Assembly (NCBI GenBank): GCA_036583965.1
Contig: JAZBQD010000022.1
Span: 2,414,001 to 2,478,000 of the forward strand
Reading direction: 5' to 3'
Source of the DNA: Prunella strophiata
Taxonomy: Eukaryota; Chordata; Aves; Passeriformes; Prunellidae
DNA length: 64,000 bases
The notes beneath the pieces are model-generated. The model had not been told where the DNA came from and searched no databases. It saw only the letters and a list, made by a program, of their open reading frames with translations. Of the stretch, positions 56,971 to 64,000 are shown one piece after another. Numbering within the stretch: the stretch's first letter is position 1; the number at the start of each line of letters is the position of its first letter. A program made the translations under genes and the position numbers.

Positions 56971-59159
56971 GCGGGGCCGAGCCCGGGCTGTGCCTGCGGC
57001 CGCATCCCACGTGGCGGTGCTCCTGCCCCAGGGATGCTGCGGCTGCCGCGCCGCAGCCGGCAGGGAGCGGCGGGGAGGGGGAAAACCAACTCCGAAACGC
57101 CGGAATTCAGGGCAAAACCTCTCCCCCGAGGCTGTCTCGGTGTGAAGCAGGCATGCCCCCCTCGGCTCATGCCCCAGCCCGTTCCCCCTGGCACAGCAAA
57201 GCTGCGGGATGGAGCGGTGCCTGCGGGAAGGACCATCAGAGGGAACCCCCTGCATCCTCTGGGATGCATCCTCCATCCTCCACTGCGACCCCTGAGCTTT
57301 CTCCACTTCTGTTTTTGGGGGGATAAACCAAATTCTCACTTTTCTGTGGGGCAAACTGCACCCTTTGTCTCTTTTGCTAAGTGGAATGTTGTCTCTGTGT
57401 TCCCAGGGCAATCGGCACTGGAAATCCAAGAGGTCTGAGGAAGGGTTTGGCTGCAACCTGGAAAAATGCTTTGCTGACAGTTTGAGAGAAACTTCTGGTG
57501 CTCAAAAGCTTTTCAGAGTCTTTTTGACATTGATTATGCATAGACTGTGTACTGCAAAGGAGAAAATGGCTTTCCAGCATCAAACAGTAGCAAAATCCAT
57601 ATCAATAAAAATCATCAAGAGAAAGGAACAAAGTGTTTATAACACAAAACTGTCTTCAAATTTATCAGGAATGATTTTCAAACTGGGGGAAATCATTGCA
57701 GGGAAATAACACTGATTTTGGTGTAGATCACAGCACTGCCCCTCTCCTTATGTGGGGAAATGTGGATCCCCATGGCAAAATTGCCCCTCCACCAATAATA
57801 TGATATATATTTAATATACAGGAAGCACAGGGAGAAGAGCTGAGAACATTTCTTCCCAAAATGCCACGCTGAGGGCCACCCAAGGGATGTATTTTGCTAG
57901 GAGTGTCTCTGCCAGGATGAATCCTGCTCCTTGCTCCCTAACTTTCTGTAATTCACTTCCAGCCTGTAACTTACTGGTGCAACATTTTGCTCGGAAGAAC
58001 ATGAAGGAGACAAAAACCCCAAAGCCCTCATCAATCACAGCCTGGCTCCTGGTACAATTAGCAAGTTCTATTATCTTAAGAATGACACTTGTAGCACAGA
58101 GCAAAGCCAGGCTCACCCAATATTCTAATTCTGCATGGAAAAAAGGGAAGGCTTGAATTGCATTAGCATTGCATTAGATTCCCATGACTTTTTATATCAG
58201 CACTTGTGAGTTATTTATGAATTCATTTATTTACAAGGACAGCCCTTTCTGCATTCAGTTGCCATGGTTGCTTTAACTCCTGTATCCTATTAATTCTGGA
58301 TGTTGTGAAATAGATATAGATCAGACAATCATTGTGTGGTGGTGAGGGGTTTTTTTATTATTCTTATTTTACTGTTTGATTCCCTGTGTCCTGACCAGAA
58401 AGGCTTTAACACCCATCATCTCTCCAGAGTATCCACTGCCAGCTGGCTGGGGAGGAAGTGTTGGGGCAATTCCCAGAGCTCTCCCCAGTGCCAATCCTTC
58501 CTGGCACAGAGATGCAGCCTGGCCTGGGGGAGATGTGGCAGCTGATTCCTAGCACAGAGCCACCCACTTTGGTCTGCAGCAGCAAGTGAAGAGCAGGGCT
58601 GGGAGCAAAAAGGGAATTCAGGAAGGCCAATGCCAGCCTGTCTGGGTGGCACAGGGCACCCTCAGCTTTGGGGATTGCTGTTGTGATGGGGATTAGGTTT
58701 TCCTGCCTTCCCCCTGCACACAATCTGTTTGCAAAAGCCACAGTGAATCCCTGAGTACCAAAGCAGGCTCAGCCCTAGGAGAAGCCAGAGGGTTTTCTGT
58801 CCCCTCAGAGAGACCAGAGTGTGTTTGAGAGCACAAATCTCACATGCAGCTACTCCCCAACTCCTTCTGGAAGGAGAAGATCAGTTTGGCTGCTCTGCCA
58901 GCTGAGGGACAGGGAGAAACTCCTCTGACAAGGGAGAGCTTTGAGGTGCTGCCTGTCCCAGCCAGGACCTCATTCCCACACTGAGCAGGAATGTCCCTGG
59001 GACTCTGGGATCTGCTGGGCCAAGGAGCTTGGGATTTGTCCCTTGGAGAGGGCAGAGGTGCTGCTCAGGGAGGAGGATGGTGCTGGAGATCCCAAAGCCA
59101 GTGTGCTGGAAGTGTTTTGTAATAGCATTCCACAAGAAAATTAAATCAATTACTGAGTC
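56971..59159. other. Intergenic stretch, no gene seen
   Basis: CpG-bearing for the first 250 bp next to the 19-bp array, then ordinary unique DNA. AT-rich complex parts at 57530-57720 and 58140-58340. No exon recognised. Confidence 0.5.
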
Positions 59160-59215
59160 TAATAAAGCTCTCAAGGTTTTTAATTAAATGAAGTTTTAAT
59201 TAAGGTAGCATGAGC
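59160..59215. promoter_or_regulatory. Paired TAATTA homeodomain sites
   Basis: TAATTA occurs at 59181-59186 (in TTTTTAATTAAATG) and 59197-59202 (in AGTTTTAATTAAGG), 16 bp apart. Similar in sequence to the larger cluster at 62730. Confidence 0.35.
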
Positions 59216-59916
59216 CCATGCTCTTTTGATATTCTGCTTCAGACCCTAGAGGATTGTGACTCCTTTTTGTAATTTACAGGGGCTGGATCAATCACCAGAG
59301 TCACAAAAATGTGAGAACTGTGTCAATTTTATGGGATGAAATACTGTACATGAGCCTGCAAACCCCAACAGCTCCAACTGGGAGAGGTTTTTAGCTTGGG
59401 ATCACCTTTCCTGCCATGGGCAGAGCTTCAGCCTGAGCTGGTGTCCTGGGAAAAGTCCTCTCCCAAGCAAAACTCCTGCCATCCAGTCCAGGAGGCTGCT
59501 GTTAGTGGGAAGTTACATGAACTCAGTAATTCCCTGTTCCACACCAAGCTGCCACTTTTGCCTCCCACAGAAGCATCTCCCTCTTCCCTCAGCAGAGCCC
59601 ATCCAGGCTGTAACTCTGGTTCAGGAGCCAGGCAGGAAAACTGCAGGCAAACCAGCCCCACATCTCCCAACCTGGACATCTGGTAAGTGGCCCCAGAATG
59701 TTCTGTCTCTATTTTAGTCTTGTTTTGTACACAATATGCCCAAAACATGCTTTATTTCTTAAGGAGATAAGGATCTTTATGTAACCCATTTTTCCTTAAC
59801 GCTAAGTCCTTTGTCAGGATTAAAGAATCCTAAAACATCTGTACAGGCTTGGGTGGCAGATGTATAGAACAAACAGCCTAAAATAACATGGAATATTAAC
59901 CTACTAAATGAGGTAT

Positions 59917-59945
59917 TAAAAAAATAAAATAAAATAAAATAAAAT
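59917..59945 (+). repeat. (AAAAT)n microsatellite
   Basis: About five AAAAT units, the same motif class (complement of ATTTT) as the large arrays at 29.2-29.75 kb. Confidence 0.85.
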
Positions 59946-60318
59946 AGAAGGACCCTCTTGCATTCTTAGTTACAGCCAATTCCCAACCCCAGCCTACCAT
60001 GGTGCAGGTGGATAACAAGTGGGAAATGGGGATTTTCATCTGAGGAAGAGAGGGGACAGGGGGGACCTTTGCTCACTGTGTTGCAGGGGGCAAAGGGAAA
60101 CCTGCCTCCAGCTCAGATCCAGGATCTTGGTGCTGCTCCTGGACAAGTGTGCACAGCTGGCCTCAGCCTGGGGCTGAGGGCTGGCAGGGAGCCCCTCTCC
60201 AGTGCTGCTGGTCCTGGAGTCCCAGGGGCAGTTTCTGAGAAAGGCTGGGAGCTGTGGAGAGCACAGGAACTGCCCTCTGCCAGCTCCAGGGGTGCTCCTC
60301 AGCTTTGGCAGCTCAGCA

Positions 60319-60335
60319 TGGATGGATGGATGGAC
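60319..60335 (+). repeat. (GATG)n microsatellite
   Basis: About four GATG units; a partial second run follows at 60343-60352. Confidence 0.75.
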
Positions 60336-60470
60336 AGGGGTGTGGATGGATGGCTCAGAGCACTCAGTGACCACCCTGTCAATACCCAAGATCAAACCTG
60401 CTGCAGTTCAAAGTCTCCAGAGCAGGTCAGAAATCCCCTGCAGTGCTTTGGCCAGTTAAAGCCCAGTGTT

Positions 60471-62319
60471 AGCAGCCTCTGCCATCCTCATCTCCCATTC
60501 CCAACGATCCATACAGGTCCCATCAGTCCTGGCCACAGCCAGCTCCCTCCCAGCCAGCCAGCTAAGGCCATTAGTGTGATTACTGGAGGTCATGAAGTTC
60601 AAACCAAAATGTCAATTTTCATTTGGAAGAATGGTCCCATTTTTAGGAGCAAAGGGGAATTTTTTTCCTCTCTCAAAGAGACCCCGACTGTGGAATCATT
60701 GCTCCCCAAAGACTTGCAAATTTCTGGCCAGAGAAAGGTGCCAATAGTTGCTGGAGCCAGTGAAAAGATTAACAAGGGTCACCAGTGCTTTCCTCTTTGC
60801 CTGCACTCAAAGGCTCTGGGGCCTATTTGGAAGATATTAACCATTGCCTTTACCTTCTGCACGTTCATCACAGGGTTTGGGGTCTTTATGGATTTATTGA
60901 CAGGACAGTGCCCATTAATCTTCCCTGCAGAATGCCAGCCTGGGAGTCACTCAGGTTACATCACCCTGCAGACAGGAGCCTTTAGCCAGAGTTTTCAAAG
61001 GAAGATGGAAATGAGGTGAAGTAGGAGGTGAGTGAAGCCAAGGGCTGCTCTGAGAGGCCCTGGGGTAGGGAGAGCACCCACCCAGCAGCCTCTGCCATCC
61101 TCATCTCCCATTCCCAACGATCCATACAGGTCCCATCAGTCCTGGCCACAGCCAGCTCCCTCCCAGCCAGCCAGCTAAGGCCATTAGTGTGATTACTGGA
61201 GGTCATGAAGTTCAAACCAAAATGTCAATTTTCATTTGGAAGAATGGTCCCATTTTAGGAGCAAAGGGAATTTTTTTCCTCTCTCAAAGAGACCCCGACT
61301 GTGGAATCATTGCTCCCCAAAGACTTGCAAATTTCTGGCCAGAGAAAGGTGCCAATAGTTGCTGGAGCCAGTGAAAAGATTAACAAGGGTCACCAGTGCT
61401 TTCCTCTTTGCCTGCACTCAAAGGCTCTGGGGCCTATTTGGAAGATATTAACCATTGCCTTTACCTTCTGCACGTTCATCACAGGGTTTGGGGTCTTTAT
61501 GGATTTATTGACAGGACAGTGCCCATTAATCTTCCCTGCAGAATGCCAGCCTGGGAGTCACTCAGGTTACATCACCCTGCAGACAGGAGCCTTTAGCCAG
61601 AGTTTTCAAAGGAAGATGGAAATGAGGTGAAGTAGGAGGTGAGTGAAGCCAAGGGCTGCTCTGAGAGGCCCTGGGGTAGGGAGAGCACCCACCCAGCAGC
61701 CTCTGCCATCCTCATCTCCCATTCCCAACGATCCATACAGGTCCCATCAGTCCTGGCCACAGCCAGCTCCCTCCCAGCCAGCCAGCTAAGGCCATTAGTG
61801 TGATTACTGGAGGTCATGAAGTTCAAACCAAAATGTCAATTTTCATTTGGAAGAATGGTCCCATTTTAGGAGCAAAGGGAATTTTTTTCCTCTCTCAAAG
61901 AGACCCCGACTGTGGAATCATTGCTCCCCAAAGACTTGCAAATTTCTGGCCAGAGAAAGGTGCCAATAGTTGCTGGAGCCAGTGAAAAGATTAACAAGGG
62001 TCACCAGTGCTTTCCTCTTTGCCTGCACTCAAAGGCTCTGGGGCCTATTTGGAAGATATTAACCATTGCCTTTACCTTCTGCACGTTCATCACAGGGTTT
62101 GGGGTCTTTATGGATTTATTGACAGGACAGTGCCCATTAATCTTCCCTGCAGAATGCCAGCCTGGGAGTCACTCAGGTTACATCACCCTGCAGACAGGAG
62201 CCTTTAGCCAGAGTTTTCAAAGGAAGATGGAAATGAGGTGAAGTAGGAGGTGAGTGAAGCCAAGGGCTGCTCTGAGAGGCCCTGGGGTAGGGAGAGCACC
62301 CACCCAGCAGCCTCTGCCA
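60471..62319 (+). repeat. Tandem triplication of a ~611-bp unit
   Basis: Copies start at AGCAGCCTCTGCCA at 60471, 61084 and 61695, and the same 14-mer closes the array at 62306-62319. Periods are 613 and 611 bp. Copies two and three look identical; copy one has two extra bases (one T near 60645, one G near 60656), and a G to A or similar change is not otherwise obvious. The unit includes AT-rich complex sequence (ATTAGTGTGATTACTGGAGG, TTCATTTGGAAGAATGG) that looks like ordinary single-copy or enhancer-like DNA rather than a transposon. It holds a 109-codon open frame whose N-terminal part is shifted between copy one and the others. Confidence 0.97.
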
Positions 62320-62679
62320 GTGTGTGATGGCAGAACCTGATCTTGGGGAGGCTGCTGGGCTCTGCTCATTGATTCAGCAGGGTCAGGATGACCCCTCTGT
62401 GGTCTGGGGTTAATGATCCACATTTGGGGATGATTCAGGAGAGCCAAGAGACGATGAGAAGATGGGTGCTGACCCCACTCGGGGTGTCCCAGGCAGGGCT
62501 GGTGATGTCATTGGGAGTTTTAGATGTCTCCTTTCTGGAGAAACTCAAAACAGCTCTAAAAGGCCTTTCTCACAGCAGGCTGCTGCTGGGAACACTGGCT
62601 GGGCCATTGGCACTGCAGGGTGGCACATGGCAGGGTAGGTGGCACACAGCAGGGCAGGGTGGGCTCCTGCCCACCTAGG
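62320..62679. other. Unique sequence, no gene seen
   Basis: Mixed composition, with short GGCACA/GGCAGGG word repeats around 62615-62665. Nothing recognised. Confidence 0.5.
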
Positions 62680-62830
62680 AGATGTCACGCTTTTAAAGTG
62701 GGTTTTTTCTTCTATGTCATTGTGCTAAATAATTAAGTCTGTTCCATCTTTACCTACTGACAATGTGGCACTTAATTAAGTAGTTTAATTAGAAGCTGGC
62801 AGCTTTAATTAAGTTTAGGACTGTAGAGGT
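62680..62830. promoter_or_regulatory. TAATTA homeodomain-site cluster
   Basis: Perfect TAATTA cores at 62730-62735, 62773-62778 (within the 10-bp palindrome CTTAATTAAG), 62786-62791 and 62806-62811; three are TTAATTAAG-type. Four in 82 bp inside a sharply AT-rich island suggests a paired-type or LIM-homeodomain target element. LHX3 itself binds TAATTA-type sites and should be the next gene on this side if human order holds. Confidence 0.45.
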
Positions 62831-63229
62831 GATTGGGAGCCTGCCAGCCGAGTCGCAGAGCCTTTCCCTGGGGATGAAACGTGGTGGGGGAGAAACCTTT
62901 GCTCCCTTGCCCATTGTCCTCAGACACACCAGGGAGGGAACCAACCCCTGCTGCAGCCCCCAGCATCTCCCCAGCCACTGAGGGAGGGGTGGTTTGAGCA
63001 CCCTTTGGGAGAGCTGAGGTCACTGGGCCCATGGAGCAGGAGGGGTTGGCCAGGAGGATGGCAGCAGGAGGGGCAGCAGGAGGGGCTGGCTCTGCCCAAG
63101 GGTGCCCAAGCCTCCTCACCCTGGCTAAACCTGCTGACACCTGGGAAAGGTGACTCTGAGCAGGACAGGTATCACAGGGTGAAGGCTGTGGTGGGCTCAG
63201 AACAGCATCTGCAATTCTACACCATGCCC
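62831..63229. other. Unique sequence, no gene seen
   Basis: GC-moderate DNA with AGGAGGGGCAG-type short repeats at about 63038-63085. Nothing recognised. Confidence 0.5.
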
Positions 63230-63425
63230 AGGGCTGTCTAAAAGATGTATTGCTTTTTAATAATGTAAATATGTAAATATTACCGAGGTGCCATTAATCC
63301 TCATTGCCTCAACATGATACCACTCTTAAGAACAAATGTAATAAGAGATTATTAATATGCAAAGTAATAGGACATTAACCTGACTAACACCAATAAATTC
63401 CCAGCTTAGCACAAAACCAGAGGTT
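63230..63425. promoter_or_regulatory. Candidate conserved non-coding element
   Basis: AT-rich complex block with TTTTTAATAATGTAAATATG, GTGCCATTAATCCTCATTGC (containing TAATCC), AACATGATACCACTC, GAGATTATTAATATGC and GACATTAACCTG. Bounded by GC-richer DNA on both sides. Confidence 0.35.
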
Positions 63426-64000
63426 GCTCAGAGAGCAGCCTGAGCCCCTCTTGCCTTGGGCCACAGTCCAGCAGCACCCCAGGCTCTGCACCATAGAGAA
63501 ATCCCAGTTATCCCTGTAGGATCCCTTGCCTGGGGATCCCAAATAACTGGGGAGGTGCAAGGAGGCCCTGGGAGAGGAGGTGGGTAGGAGCAGGCTGGGC
63601 TAGGCAGACCCTGCTCCTTGCTGTGGAGCCCCAACTGCTGCAGGGTCCTTTTCCAGAGCCTCACATTTTCCCCCAGGGATCTCATCACCCCTTCTGGCAG
63701 CAGATTCATTTTAAATTCTAAGCATGTATAGGGAAGGAGAGTCTTGTTGGTCCCAGAAGCACAGGAGTGAGCCCAGGCTTTGTGGCAGAATTCCTGGCTG
63801 GACTTCCTAAGACATGGCCAAGCCTCCATCTCCTTGGTGGCTGGAATTTTCTCCCAAGAAGCTGCACCTCTCTCCACAGCCCTAAACCCCAAGCTCTGGT
63901 AAAGGTTTCCAGCCTCCAAGCTGAGTCCAGTGCAGCCCCTTTCTCACTGCCTGCCTTTGCTGGTGTGTTTCCTCTTGGAATGCAAGCACATCCAGGGATT
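63426..64000. other. Unique sequence to the window end
   Basis: No exon, repeat or motif cluster recognised. Confidence 0.5.

Larger units (their letters stand above)
59216..60470. other. Unique sequence left of the triplicated unit
   Basis: No exon recognised. It includes an (AAAAT)n run (59917-59945) and a (GATG)n run (60319-60335). Confidence 0.5.

Noticed and set aside
55390..57456. Very long open frames (up to 688 codons) on both strands across the 19-bp array
   Set aside because: A stop-free 19-bp unit opens all frames it lacks stops in with a 19-residue period. Several frames on both strands are open at once, which marks it as repeat DNA.
60069..61019. 316-codon frame entering the first 611-bp copy, and 109-codon frames in the later copies
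   Set aside because: The two single-base indels between copy one and the others shift the upstream half of the frame, the product resembles no family, and open frames of this size are common by chance here.
1..64000. Coding exons of NACC2 (BTB/BEN) or LHX3 (LIM/homeodomain)
   Set aside because: None of the characteristic sequences appears in any frame, so neither gene is called; NACC2 is mentioned only as an inferred promoter/intron.

Overview
This is vertebrate nuclear DNA, almost certainly from a bird. There is no operon-like gene packing. Intergenic DNA is long, there are two CpG islands, mononucleotide runs are common, and at least ten fragments resemble the 3' end of CR1 LINEs, the dominant avian retrotransposon. 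Only one protein-coding sequence can be named with confidence: an intact, single-exon, 139-codon reading frame for TMEM250 (formerly C9orf69) on the minus strand at 46660-47079. Its likely non-coding first exon and CpG-island promoter lie near 50.28-50.48 kb.

Layout. (1) 1-28.7 kb has no recognisable coding exon. It holds AT-rich islands that look like conserved non-coding elements, CR1 scraps and a 1.5-kb array of 24-bp repeats at 2.36-3.85 kb. A CpG island at 27.96-29.12 kb contains a strong minus-strand splice donor (exon end 28739). In human, minus-strand NACC2 lies just downstream of minus-strand TMEM250, so I infer that this island is the NACC2 promoter/first exon and that 1-28738 is NACC2 intron 1; no NACC2 codon is present to prove it. 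(2) 29.14-29.83 kb is an abrupt switch to nearly pure A/T with two long (TTTTA)n arrays. (3) 29.9-46.6 kb is intergenic, with CR1 pieces, a CR1-derived 21-bp minisatellite (37.87-38.27 kb), a 47/48-bp triplet repeat and one strong conserved-element candidate (36.16-36.42 kb). (4) 46.66-50.48 kb is TMEM250: coding exon, a 3-kb intron, and a promoter with ATF/C-EBP-like, ETS, RFX X-box and NRF1-like motifs. (5) 50.6-64 kb is intergenic and should lie on the LHX3 side if human synteny holds. It contains a 1.5-kb perfect 19-bp G-quadruplex-prone minisatellite (55.44-56.97 kb), three tandem copies of a ~611-bp unit (60.47-62.32 kb), and a cluster of TAATTA homeodomain sites (62.73-62.81 kb).

The most interesting points are the TMEM250 leader, where alternative 3' splice sites 35 nt apart would switch the first upstream frame between a short uORF and a long ORF overlapping the coding sequence; the birth of a minisatellite from a CR1 tail; a non-CR1 ~80-bp element present twice 1.9 kb apart; and the TAATTA cluster. 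Long open frames inside the tandem repeats are by-products of the repeat units and are not called as genes.
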